From NCBI GenBank assembly GCA_029939015.1, contig JAOZTV010000009.1, positions 1 to 13,115 of the forward strand: a stretch of 13,115 bases of DNA, written 5' to 3'. Below the pieces are notes generated by a model. That model worked only from the letters and a program-made list of their open reading frames with translations. It was not told the origin of the DNA and made no database searches. The DNA is from Candidatus Aminicenantota bacterium (GTDB taxonomy: Bacteria; Acidobacteriota; Aminicenantia; UBA2199). A program made the translations under genes and the position numbers. Positions 5,410 through 12,596 of the stretch are shown piece by piece; the stretch's first letter is position 1; each line of letters begins with the position of its first letter.

Positions 5410-7014
5410 TTAATTTATCAACTCCAACTTATCAACTAAGCGTTCTCTTGTTTCGTCTTCTGATGTGATTATAATTCCTGGTGCATCCTGTCTTGGACAA
5501 ACATTTTGACATATACCACAGCCAATACATAGGTCAGGCTCAACGAATATTTGTCTTATAGGAATAATACCACCATAACTATCTTTGATATCTATATCTC
5601 TGAATTTGATTGCCTTATCTGGTACAGGGCAGTGTTCTTCGCAAACGGCACAGCCTTTTTCCTGATAGCCATTTATGTAAGTATAACACCTGTTTTTATC
5701 TATAATTGCAATTCCCATTACAAATTCTTTTTTTTCTTTTATTGAAAGCTTTTCAATAGCAAGAGTAGGGCAGACCTGTGTACAGTTATTACATTCATAT
5801 TCACAATATCCATATCTTGCATTTACAACTGGAGTCCATATTCCATCAATCCCAGTTTCAAATAATGCAGGTTGTAGGAAATTAGTTGGGCATGCTTGAA
5901 TACATTCACCACATCTTATACATTTTGCTAAAAAATCAATTTCATTTACTGAGCCTGGAGGTCTTATAAAGTTGTGAATGGCAACACCTGATGCAGATGA
6001 TTTTATTTTTTGATTTCCTGATATTCTTGGTAATGAACCGGCAAAAATTGCAGTTGCTACAGTTCCGGCAGCTCTTCTCCTGTCAATATTCAATTCAATC
6101 ATATCTTTATTAGAAAAATCAAAATTAAATGAAGTTTTGATTACTTCAGGTTTACAATCTGTTATGCAATTTAAACATACAATACATTCTGATTTAGAAT
6201 AGTCTTTATAAGGATTACCATCATAAGTACAGTTCGAAGAGCAGGCATTACATTTTATGCAATCAGAGTTGACTTTCAAATTGAATATACTGAACTTTGC
6301 AAATAATCCATACATTGCACCCAGAGGACAAATATAATTACAGTAAAATCTTCGTTTATAGAAATTTGAAATAATTATTAAAAAAAACATAAAACCTATT
6401 AGAAAAGAACCTGGAAATACCCTTTGCTCTTTTTTAATTATTTCTTTTTTTGCAAAAGTATAAATTGGCTTTAAGCCTTTTGATATTATTCCCTTATCGT
6501 TCGCACCCTCTTTTAAAGTATTTTCAATATTATAATCAATAATTGGGCTAATTGTTGTAGAAAAACTTCTTGTTAAAATTGAAAATGGGTCAAACCAGCC
6601 TGTTATATTCGTACCTATAAATAACATTGACAAAATAAATATGAGAATAAAATATTTGAGTTTTAATAATTCTTTTGATGGTTTTTGAATGTTTTTTTTA
6701 TTTTTAAAGGCAAACCAGGATATAAATTGGTTTATGCTACCAAGAGGGCATACCCAGCCACAAAAAAATCTTCCAAATATGAATGTTAAAATAACTGGAA
6801 TTAATGATAATAACAAAATAGGTATTATTGAATGGGTAGAAATTAGGTTAGATAAAAAAATAAGAGGATCAAAATAAAAAAAATAGTCAGTAAATACAAA
6901 AGATTTGACACCTGAGCTACCTGCCTTTATTAATAGGAAGAAAAAAAGAAATAGAAATACAAATTGTATGACGATTCTTATTTTTTGAATGATTTTTCCT
7001 TTTATTAAAGTCAT
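5410..7014 (-). CDS. NapH-NapG-like fused membrane polyferredoxin
   Basis: A 534-residue membrane electron-transfer protein. The N-terminal part resembles NapH: transmembrane helices near 13-31, 62-82, 119-137 and 203-219, with CxxxCP loops at Cys85/Cys89 and Cys225/Cys229. Two ferredoxin clusters follow (Cys252/255/258/262 and Cys277/280/283/287). A DRRRAAG segment then a short apolar run (about 311-327) resembles a Tat signal. The C-terminal part resembles NapG, with four more clusters: Cys365/368/371/375, Cys404/408/411/415, Cys443/455/458/462 and Cys496/499/502/506. Six [4Fe-4S] clusters are therefore predicted. Such proteins pass electrons from quinol or a cytoplasmic donor to an extracytoplasmic acceptor. 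It is the last gene of an operon after the DUF362 gene (33-base gap). No clear ribosome binding site precedes the ATG at 7014. No nitrate reductase genes are nearby, so the Nap names describe architecture only. Confidence 0.88.
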   Translation of the reverse strand: MTLIKGKIIQKIRIVIQFVFLFLFFFLLIKAGSSGVKSFVFTDYFFYFDPLIFLSNLISTHSIIPILLLSLIPVILTFIFGRFFCGWVCPLGSINQFISWFAFKNKKNIQKPSKELLKLKYFILIFILSMLFIGTNITGWFDPFSILTRSFSTTISPIIDYNIENTLKEGANDKGIISKGLKPIYTFAKKEIIKKEQRVFPGSFLIGFMFFLIIISNFYKRRFYCNYICPLGAMYGLFAKFSIFNLKVNSDCIKCNACSSNCTYDGNPYKDYSKSECIVCLNCITDCKPEVIKTSFNFDFSNKDMIELNIDRRRAAGTVATAIFAGSLPRISGNQKIKSSASGVAIHNFIRPPGSVNEIDFLAKCIRCGECIQACPTNFLQPALFETGIDGIWTPVVNARYGYCEYECNNCTQVCPTLAIEKLSIKEKKEFVMGIAIIDKNRCYTYINGYQEKGCAVCEEHCPVPDKAIKFRDIDIKDSYGGIIPIRQIFVEPDLCIGCGICQNVCPRQDAPGIIITSEDETRERLVDKLELIN

Positions 7015-7047
7015 TTAATGATTTATTTTTTTAATGTCATCTAGCGA

Positions 7048-7938
7048 TTAAACCTTAAATTCTTTAATATTAATTTTTTTTAAATCCATTTCTCCGAGTT
7101 TTCTTTTAAATCCCTCTTTAATAAAATCATATTTTTCAGGAATTTCTCCAAAAACATCTACTGCAACAACATCGGCTTCAAAAATATTTTGAGATGCAAT
7201 TACTGTTTTATTTAAAACAACATCGCTTAGTCTTCCACCTACTGGGCCATTTCTTATAAGTGTTCTGTATGCATCTATAATAGTTAAATCAACCTTAAAT
7301 CCCTTTGCAAGATCTGCTATACTCTTTCCCATATACTGGTGCAGTTTTCCTCTTCTTCCGCCAAGTATTCCATATAAGTTTTTCATACCAATTGTTAGGC
7401 CTGCACTACCATGGTGTTTTAAAATTGGTACATTGATAAATTTGTCAACTTCAAAAAAATCTCTATATATGGGAAGCTTTTTAATAAACTCACCTTTAAA
7501 ATCGTATGCAACTAATCTATTTTTATCAGCATATCTTACCTCTGCACCAAGTTTTTTTGCAACCTCAGCTATACCACTTCTTTCATAAGAGTCTTCAGCC
7601 TTATGACAGGTATTATCCATAATAATTACTTTTTTAGCTCCTGCATTTAATACATCTTCAATAATTGCCTTAAGTACTTCAGGGTTTGTATTAGAGGCTT
7701 GTTCAACGGTACGGTTCCAACCTATGTTTGGCTTAACCATTACAACGTCTTGATTTGCAATAAATTGTTTCATACCGCCTAATTCAAGAATTGCTTTTTT
7801 TGTCAGTTTATAGGGTGATTCACCAACAACTTTTATTACAGGTTGTTTAAGATTTGTTTTTCCTGTAAGATTAATTGAACTTACTAAAGACGATGCCATA
7901 ACTGCCGAGGACTTTACTATAAAATCTCTTCTTTTCAT
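7048..7938 (-). CDS. DUF362 protein with Tat signal
   Basis: A 296-residue DUF362 family protein. The N-terminus MKRRDFIVKSS followed by an apolar alanine/serine stretch to about residue 25 is a twin-arginine signal, so it is probably exported folded with a bound cofactor. DUF362 landmarks include VMVKPNIGWN (about 66-75), an IIMDNTCHKAEDSYERSG-like region around 104-122, and KHHGSAGLTIGMKNLYG (about 173-189). No CxxC ferredoxin motif is present here, whereas some DUF362 proteins carry one; the Fe-S partner is instead the next gene. GGAG lies 7 bases before the ATG. The family's reaction is not established. The neighbour suggests that it exchanges electrons or cofactor with the polyferredoxin on the outer face of the membrane. 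Confidence 0.85.
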   Translation of the reverse strand: MKRRDFIVKSSAVMASSLVSSINLTGKTNLKQPVIKVVGESPYKLTKKAILELGGMKQFIANQDVVMVKPNIGWNRTVEQASNTNPEVLKAIIEDVLNAGAKKVIIMDNTCHKAEDSYERSGIAEVAKKLGAEVRYADKNRLVAYDFKGEFIKKLPIYRDFFEVDKFINVPILKHHGSAGLTIGMKNLYGILGGRRGKLHQYMGKSIADLAKGFKVDLTIIDAYRTLIRNGPVGGRLSDVVLNKTVIASQNIFEADVVAVDVFGEIPEKYDFIKEGFKRKLGEMDLKKINIKEFKV

Positions 7939-7970
7939 TTATTTCTCCATTAGATTTAATTTGTATTTAA

Positions 7971-8513
7971 TTACTCTACATCTATGATAAATTTTTCAAT
8001 AAAATTATTTGCAACTGCAATATTTAATTTCTGAAGTTGTAATTTATTTAGGTGCTTTTCCAATTTATTTGATTTATAGAACATTGATATCAGAGCATCA
8101 AATTTTGTATCATTCATTCTATTTGTGAATAAAGGGATGCCTTTTTTTAAGAGTTTTCCCGATATAAATTTAATTGTTTTTTGATTAAAAATGTTTTTGT
8201 CGGTCATTATTATTACAGCAACATCTTTAAACCTCGATATTCTGCTAATTTTTTTTGTTATTTCAAATTGTTTTGCAATATCATATATAACAATTTTTTT
8301 TTTTAATATTGTATATGCCATCTTAGCATCTTTTATAATTGCATTTTTATTTTGTATAGGATATAATACAGCAATTATTTTTATAGATGGTATTGATTTT
8401 TTTATTATATAACCGAGTTGAGTTATTGATACGGTTTTGCTAAATAATGAATTTGAAGAAAATAAAAATATTAATAAAATAAGTAATATATATCTAAATT
8501 TTTTAATCTGCAT
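7971..8513 (-). CDS. Secreted small binding-protein-like protein (ABC_sub_bind/YfiR-like)
   Basis: A 180-residue exported protein. Residues 1-26 form a signal peptide (lysine-rich start, a run of Leu/Ile, then SNSLFSK). The mature part alternates strands and helices: KIIAVLYPIQN (about 45-55), a KFKDV-type segment with AVIIMTD (about 99-105), TIKFISGKLLKKGIPLFTNR, and a tail LQKLNIAVANNFIEKF. This order resembles one lobe of ABC_sub_bind periplasmic proteins and also the DUF4154/YfiR family, whose tail similarly reads as a conserved residue run with a hydrophobic end. I cannot choose between them. It is the first gene of the redox operon, 32 bases before the DUF362 gene, with AGGGG at 8521-8525 as ribosome binding site. 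It may sense or bind a small ligand for the downstream pair. Confidence 0.6.
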   Translation of the reverse strand: MQIKKFRYILLILLIFLFSSNSLFSKTVSITQLGYIIKKSIPSIKIIAVLYPIQNKNAIIKDAKMAYTILKKKIVIYDIAKQFEITKKISRISRFKDVAVIIMTDKNIFNQKTIKFISGKLLKKGIPLFTNRMNDTKFDALISMFYKSNKLEKHLNKLQLQKLNIAVANNFIEKFIIDVE

Positions 8514-8533
8514 TAATTAACCCCTAATAATAA

Positions 8534-8562
8534 AGAGTAATATGATTAAAAAAAAAAGTCAA
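8534..8562 (-). promoter_or_regulatory. Predicted promoter of the redox operon
   Basis: On the minus strand, TTGACT (8557-8562) is followed after 17 bases, including a run of ten T, by TACTCT (8534-8539). The -35 box is strong and the -10 box weak. It lies about 20 bases upstream of the binding-protein-like gene's start, just behind the glutaredoxin gene. Confidence 0.45.
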
Positions 8563-8578
8563 GTATTTGTTTGTTTTT

Positions 8579-8827
8579 TTATCCTTTAATATTAAGTAGT
8601 TTATTTAGTTCAAGTTTATTGAATCCTATTACAGGCCTATTATTTACCAGTGTTACCGGGACACCTTGTTGCTTTGTCCTTCTAACCATATCTTTTGCAG
8701 CTCTTTCATCTTTAGTTATATCGATATCTCTAAAACGAATATTATTTTTTTTTAAATATTGCTTAACAGTTGTACACCATGAACAGGTTGGTGTTGAAAA
8801 AACAATTACTTTAGGTTGTGTATTCAT
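8579..8827 (-). CDS. Small glutaredoxin (NrdH/YruB-like)
   Basis: An 82-residue thioredoxin-fold protein. The first strand VIVFSTPTC leads to the redox motif Cys15-Ser-Trp-Cys18. The segment IRFRDIDITKDERAAKDM is the usual second strand and helix; QQGVPVTLV (about 53-61) contains the cis-proline loop, and PVIGFN gives the conserved glycine-phenylalanine turn before the last helix. Length and layout fit the NrdH/YruB group of stand-alone glutaredoxins, which reduce protein disulfides or supply ribonucleotide reductase. No signal peptide is present, so it is cytoplasmic. GGAG lies 6 bases from the ATG at 8827. It has its own promoter and leader hairpin. It ends about 65 bases before the redox operon, so read-through into that operon is possible. 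Confidence 0.87.
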   Translation of the reverse strand: MNTQPKVIVFSTPTCSWCTTVKQYLKKNNIRFRDIDITKDERAAKDMVRRTKQQGVPVTLVNNRPVIGFNKLELNKLLNIKG

Positions 8828-8848
8828 TTAACTTCTCCAATTTTATTT

Positions 8849-8875
8849 ACCTAAATTGAATAACTCAACTCAGGT
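8849..8875 (-). promoter_or_regulatory. Leader stem-loop / dyad before the glutaredoxin gene
   Basis: In the minus-strand transcript, ACCTGAGTTGA (8865-8875) can pair along all 11 positions with TCAATTTAGGT (8849-8859), using two G-U pairs, around a 5-base loop. It would form just downstream of the predicted transcription start and about 20 bases before the start codon. It could be an RNA stabiliser or control element, or at DNA level an imperfect operator. No T-run follows. Confidence 0.45.
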
Positions 8876-8888
8876 TATATTAAGTTAA

Positions 8889-8916
8889 ATTTTAACACAA
8901 AAACAATAGTTGTCAA
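8889..8916 (-). promoter_or_regulatory. Strong predicted promoter for the glutaredoxin gene
   Basis: On the minus strand, a perfect TTGACA (8911-8916) is followed after 16 bases by TAAAAT (8889-8894), with TG upstream of the -10 box. It starts only 7 bases after the YitT-family gene ends, which separates the glutaredoxin from the envelope operon. Confidence 0.65.
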
Positions 8917-8922
8917 TGGCAA

Positions 8923-9792
8923 TTAAAATTTAATTCTATCAAACCCTTTACCATAAACTCCCATAACTTTTGATACTGACATAAATGCATCAGGATCAAT
9001 TTCTTTAATTATTTTATAGACAGAATGTGCTTCGTATTTCCTAAGTATAACTAGTAAAACCTTTGTGTCTTTATGGCTGTACCAGCCAACACCATTTAAG
9101 AGCGTAATACCTCTATCGATTTCTTCTCCAATTTTATTTGCAATTTTCTGGTGGTCTTTAGAAAATATAAATACCTGCAATGATTGTTTTGCTCCTTCAA
9201 GGAATATATCAACGGTATAAGCTACAATAGCCATAACAACGAGTCCATAAACTATTTTTTCTATTGATTGAAATATTATATATGATGAACTTATAATAAA
9301 TACATCTGTTAACAGTATAACTTTTCCAGGGCTTATATTACGATATTTATTTATTATTTTTGCAATTATATCAGTACCGCCAGTGCTTCCGCCTTGAGAA
9401 AATGCGATTCCAATGCCAATTCCAATAAATATTCCTCCAAGTATTGAGGCCATAAATAAGTCGTTTACAGGAGATACTTTAATTAAATTTTGAAATATAC
9501 CTAAGAAAATTGAAAGAATGCTAATACCAAAAACTGTTTTTATACCAAAACTTGCTCCAATTTTTTTTATTGAAAAAATAATTAATAAAATATTTAATGC
9601 AAATACAGTAATACCGACGGGTATATCTGTAAGATAGAAAATTGTTGTTGATAGTCCGGTTAGTCCGCCACCTATAATTTTTGAAGGGATAAGAAAGGCT
9701 GTCCAACCAATTGCCATTATAAATAAACCAAATGAGATTATTATATAAGACTTGATTTCATTAAATATTGATTTGTTTTTCTTATTATTCAT
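8923..9792 (-). CDS. YitT-family membrane protein (DUF161 + DUF2179)
   Basis: A 289-residue integral membrane protein of the YitT family. About five to six hydrophobic segments cover residues 10-200, with small-residue-rich motifs IIGGGLTGLSTTIFY (about 39-53), GGIFIGIGIGIAFSQGGSTGGTD in shorter pieces (about 117-140) and the AYTVDIFLEGAKQSLQVFIFS junction. A soluble C-terminal DUF2179 domain (about 205-289) contains RGITLLNGVGWYS, KVLLVILRKYEAH and the closing VMGVYGKGFDRIKF. Length and order are usual for the family. The transported substrate is not established; some relatives are linked to metabolite or ion transport. Its start overlaps the OmpA-like gene's stop by 8 bases (9785-9792), so it is translationally coupled and the last gene of the envelope operon. 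Confidence 0.9.
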   Translation of the reverse strand: MNNKKNKSIFNEIKSYIIISFGLFIMAIGWTAFLIPSKIIGGGLTGLSTTIFYLTDIPVGITVFALNILLIIFSIKKIGASFGIKTVFGISILSIFLGIFQNLIKVSPVNDLFMASILGGIFIGIGIGIAFSQGGSTGGTDIIAKIINKYRNISPGKVILLTDVFIISSSYIIFQSIEKIVYGLVVMAIVAYTVDIFLEGAKQSLQVFIFSKDHQKIANKIGEEIDRGITLLNGVGWYSHKDTKVLLVILRKYEAHSVYKIIKEIDPDAFMSVSKVMGVYGKGFDRIKF

Positions 9793-10942
9793 TATTTCTT
9801 CTAATAATTTTAGGAATTAAAAATAATTCAACTCTTCTGTTTTTTTGCCTTCCTGCTTTTGTGGAATTATCAGCAATTGGTCTAAATTTACCAAAGCCTG
9901 CAGCAGTAATATTGATTGGCTTAATTCCTTTTTGTGACAAGTATTTAACAACTTCAATTGCTCTATAAGTTGAGAGATCCCAGTTTGATTCATATTTTGA
10001 TTGTGTAGTCTCAATAATTTTTTCGTTATCAGTATGACCAGCAATAAAAATATTATTATTTGTTATGTTTTTTTTTAGTATGGGGAAAACATTGTCAATT
10101 AGTTTTTTACCTTCTGGTTTTAATGTATGGCTACCTGAGGCAAATAAAATATCTCCTTTAAAACTGACCTTAAGTTTACCATCCTCTAATTTAGTTTCAA
10201 GTGCTGACATAGATTTATTAAGTTCTAATTCAATTTTTCTTAAAGAAAATATTTGTTCTTTATGCAATTCTAATTTTTCTTTATATTGTTTTATTTCATT
10301 CAGGTTCTCTTGTAATTGTTTATTTTGAAGTTCTAATTTATTCTGGTATTTATTGATACTTATAATATTTTCATTTAACTCTATGTTTTTTTTGTCAAGG
10401 GTTGAATTTGTCTTATCCAATTCTAAATTAGTATCAGAAAGTTTTTGATTTTTGTCCATAATTCGTATGTTTAATTTATTTATTTTTTCTTTTAATATAA
10501 AACTTGTTGATGTAAAAATTTCTCTTGTTTTTGTGTCAATTGCTTCTTTAATTTTTTTAATATCAGGATCATCTTCTGGAGTCTCAGTATTAATGTTTTG
10601 GATTAATTCTGGTTTTAATAATAATTTATTATAATCTAAATTATTGGTAATATCTTTAGAAAGCAGGAGACTCTTTGTTAAGACTGAATAATCTTTATTT
10701 TTAATGTCATTTATAAGACCTTTTAGCTTTTTCTTTTTTTCAATTTGAATCAATTCAAGTCGTTGGTTTAAATTTTTTAAATTTTCTACTTTTTGTGATA
10801 AAGAATTTATTGTTGTTTTATTATTTTTTTCTATTTCTTTAATCTCATTTATATGTATTAAAAAATAAACACTAATTGATCCTATAAGTATTCCAATAAT
10901 AATTGACATAAAACTAAAATAAAGAGCTGAACTTTTTTTCAT
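9785..10942 (-). CDS. OmpA/MotB-like peptidoglycan-binding protein with coiled coil
   Basis: A 385-residue envelope protein. A single N-terminal transmembrane helix (about 8-30, without a lipobox) anchors it in the inner membrane. A long lysine/glutamate/leucine/asparagine-rich coiled coil spans about 31-250. The C-terminal OmpA domain (about 255-380) starts at KVSFKGDILFASGSHTLKPEG and includes IFIAGHTDNEK, NWDLSTYRAIEVVKYL and AGFGKFRPIADNSTKAGRQKNRRVEL. The Asp and Arg residues of those last motifs normally grip diaminopimelate in peptidoglycan. Rather than an outer-membrane barrel, it looks like a spacer tying the inner membrane to the cell wall, as in MotB-type or ZorB-like proteins. No MotA-like partner is present in the window. 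AGGAG precedes the ATG, and the upstream gene ends 9 bases earlier. Low-complexity coiled coils vary fast, so the family assignment rests on the C-terminal domain. Confidence 0.88.
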   Translation of the reverse strand: MKKSSALYFSFMSIIIGILIGSISVYFLIHINEIKEIEKNNKTTINSLSQKVENLKNLNQRLELIQIEKKKKLKGLINDIKNKDYSVLTKSLLLSKDITNNLDYNKLLLKPELIQNINTETPEDDPDIKKIKEAIDTKTREIFTSTSFILKEKINKLNIRIMDKNQKLSDTNLELDKTNSTLDKKNIELNENIISINKYQNKLELQNKQLQENLNEIKQYKEKLELHKEQIFSLRKIELELNKSMSALETKLEDGKLKVSFKGDILFASGSHTLKPEGKKLIDNVFPILKKNITNNNIFIAGHTDNEKIIETTQSKYESNWDLSTYRAIEVVKYLSQKGIKPINITAAGFGKFRPIADNSTKAGRQKNRRVELFLIPKIIRRNNE

Positions 10943-10951
10943 AATATTCTC

Positions 10952-12013
10952 CTAATTATTTGTATTTTTACTTTCTGTTCTTATATCAATAGGGTTATTT
11001 AATAGAAAATTATCAAGGAAAATTTCACGTATAATCTTACCTTTCATATTATTGGATAAATTAAAGCGTGAATAATAGAGCATGGTTGGGAAAAAATCTA
11101 AAATAGACATAGTCTGCAATGGATATCCCTTTTTAATTGCATTTTTCTCATATAAAAAAATTGAACCTCTGGAATTTAATGATTTATACATATAGATCTC
11201 TCTATTGCCAAGTAAATTTGCAAGAATTCTACGCCAGACAGGCAGAGGTTCATATTCATATAGGCTAAGTATAATTAGTAATTCATTATCACCTGTAGTA
11301 GAAATTAAATTACCAATAATTGAATCATAGAATTCATAATAATTTTCTAATACCCATTTATATTTTTCAATACTGTCTTTTTCAATGTTTCCAAAAATAT
11401 GACTCATGTAGAACTGATAAAAATACTTACTTATTGTATCAAGTCCTTTGAATTGAATAACTGAAAAAAAGAAATCGCTGTCCTTAAGATCTAATATTCT
11501 GCTTTTAATATATGTGTCATAAAATATAGATTTATTTAAAAGCTTGTATTTTATATCTTTATTATGTTTGTTAATTTCAGAGAAATGTTTGATATATTTT
11601 GTGTTAGTTTTAAGATTTTTACTAAAATAACTGGGAAAAAAAATAGGGTTAATAAGTGATTGTATCTTAAAACCATTTTGTGTATAGTGTTGTGATATCT
11701 GGTTTATTATAGGCTCTCTGTTTTTTTTATAAAAAAATGAAAATTTTAATTTTGAAGAATATCTGAAAAAAATATATCTTGGGAAAATATTAAATTCTTT
11801 ATTTATATTTCTAAATTTGAATTTATAATTTGAATGATAGGGGAGACTTGATGGTATTTTACCAGTAAAAGCAGTATTTAGAAGTGAAATATCCAAGTTT
11901 GGCTTAAAAAGTTCTATATTGCCAGCAACACCATTCTTTAAAAGAAAATTAAAATTCAAAAGATTTTGTTCAGACTTAATATTGTTAATTACACTTAATG
12001 AAAGTCCATTCAT
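10952..12013 (-). CDS. Alkaline-phosphatase-superfamily domain, catalytically degenerate (downstream half of an interrupted gene)
   Basis: From the first ATG this is 353 residues, but the frame is open back to 12202. The extra 63 codons encode a hydrophobic helix (WIHSLVLFVLTISF) and the strand RRIRIVI that begins the fold, so the ATG at 12013 is not a natural domain start and has no ribosome binding site. The domain follows the order of type I phosphodiesterase/phosphatase proteins: IVIMNGLSLSVIN where the family usually has a ligand Asp, NTAFTGK (about 46-52) at the nucleophile region, FKGLDTISKYFYQF where D-x-x-x-H is usual, LIILSLYEYEP where SDHG is usual, and SILDFFPTMLYY near the end. 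The metal ligands at several of these places look replaced, which suggests a pseudoenzyme. It shares its frame with the 12595-12203 ORF. Without readthrough it may not be translated. This alignment is from memory of family motifs. Confidence 0.5.
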   Translation of the reverse strand: MNGLSLSVINNIKSEQNLLNFNFLLKNGVAGNIELFKPNLDISLLNTAFTGKIPSSLPYHSNYKFKFRNINKEFNIFPRYIFFRYSSKLKFSFFYKKNREPIINQISQHYTQNGFKIQSLINPIFFPSYFSKNLKTNTKYIKHFSEINKHNKDIKYKLLNKSIFYDTYIKSRILDLKDSDFFFSVIQFKGLDTISKYFYQFYMSHIFGNIEKDSIEKYKWVLENYYEFYDSIIGNLISTTGDNELLIILSLYEYEPLPVWRRILANLLGNREIYMYKSLNSRGSIFLYEKNAIKKGYPLQTMSILDFFPTMLYYSRFNLSNNMKGKIIREIFLDNFLLNNPIDIRTESKNTNN

Positions 12014-12202
12014 AATAACTATTCTAATTCTTCGTGGTTCTTCTTTTTGAGTTTTAATTAAATCAGCTTTATATCCTTTAATTAATTTTTTTTTTGTTTG
12101 AACTGTATTATATGTATTTATAAAGCTAATTGTTAATACAAACAGGACAAGGCTATGGATCCATTTTTTGTTTAAATTCTTTGAAAAAATAAATATGACA
12201 CT

Positions 12203-12205
12203 TTA
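12203..12205 (-). other. In-frame TAA splitting the phosphatase-like gene
   Basis: This TAA is the only stop between the GTG at 12595 and the end at 10952 in this frame, 548 codons in all. It is codon 131, lying in the loop between predicted transmembrane segments. Nothing nearby suggests re-initiation: no ATG, GTG or TTG occurs in frame between 12202 and 12014. Confidence 0.8.
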
Positions 12206-12595
12206 TATAATAATTACTAAATTTACAAGTAGTATTTCAATAAAAATAGATTGAATTGTTTTTGGAAATTGGATTAAATAATAATCATAATTCAAATAAA
12301 TAACCAAAGACGATACAAATACACTAAAAAAGAAAAAATAAGTTAGTGTTGGGGGTGATAAAATACCAATATTAAATTTTTTTTCAGAAAAAAATTGGAA
12401 AAAATAAAATAAAATCCATAATGAGAATATCCATAAAGGACCGTAAAACACATACATGTCAAGAAATAATATTAAAAATTCATAATCATTGATAATTTCA
12501 AATGGATTTAATAGTATAACTAATATTGTAATATAAAAATTGAATACAAAAGATGATAAAACAAGGTTAATTAGAAGTTTTAATACTCTCCACAC
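12203..12595 (-). CDS. N-terminal membrane half of the interrupted phosphatase-like protein
   Basis: A 130-residue, highly hydrophobic protein with about four predicted transmembrane segments (near 5-30, 38-70, 84-102 and 113-130). On its own it has no recognisable domain. It is read in the same frame as the phosphatase-like ORF downstream, and a fifth hydrophobic segment lies just past the TAA. Joined, the product would be about 547 residues with five membrane helices and an extracytoplasmic phosphatase-fold domain, the same plan as the intact enzyme at 1267-3279. The start is a GTG, the first usual start codon in the open frame, one base after the FHA gene's stop. The ribosome binding site is weak, so translation probably depends on coupling to the FHA gene. 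Confidence 0.6.
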   Translation of the reverse strand: MWRVLKLLINLVLSSFVFNFYITILVILLNPFEIINDYEFLILFLDMYVFYGPLWIFSLWILFYFFQFFSEKKFNIGILSPPTLTYFFFFSVFVSSLVIYLNYDYYLIQFPKTIQSIFIEILLVNLVIII

Positions 12596-12596
12596 A

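Noticed and set aside
8571..8831. Plus-strand ORF of 86 codons covering the glutaredoxin gene
   Set aside because: The minus-strand frame has the CxxC motif, cis-proline loop, ribosome binding site and promoter. The plus-strand frame has no recognisable features.
12203..12205. Recoding of TAA as an amino acid to join the two phosphatase-like halves
   Set aside because: TAA is the ordinary stop of several genes here, such as those ending at 3279, 8923 and 12597, so genome-wide reassignment is excluded. A local readthrough signal is not visible.
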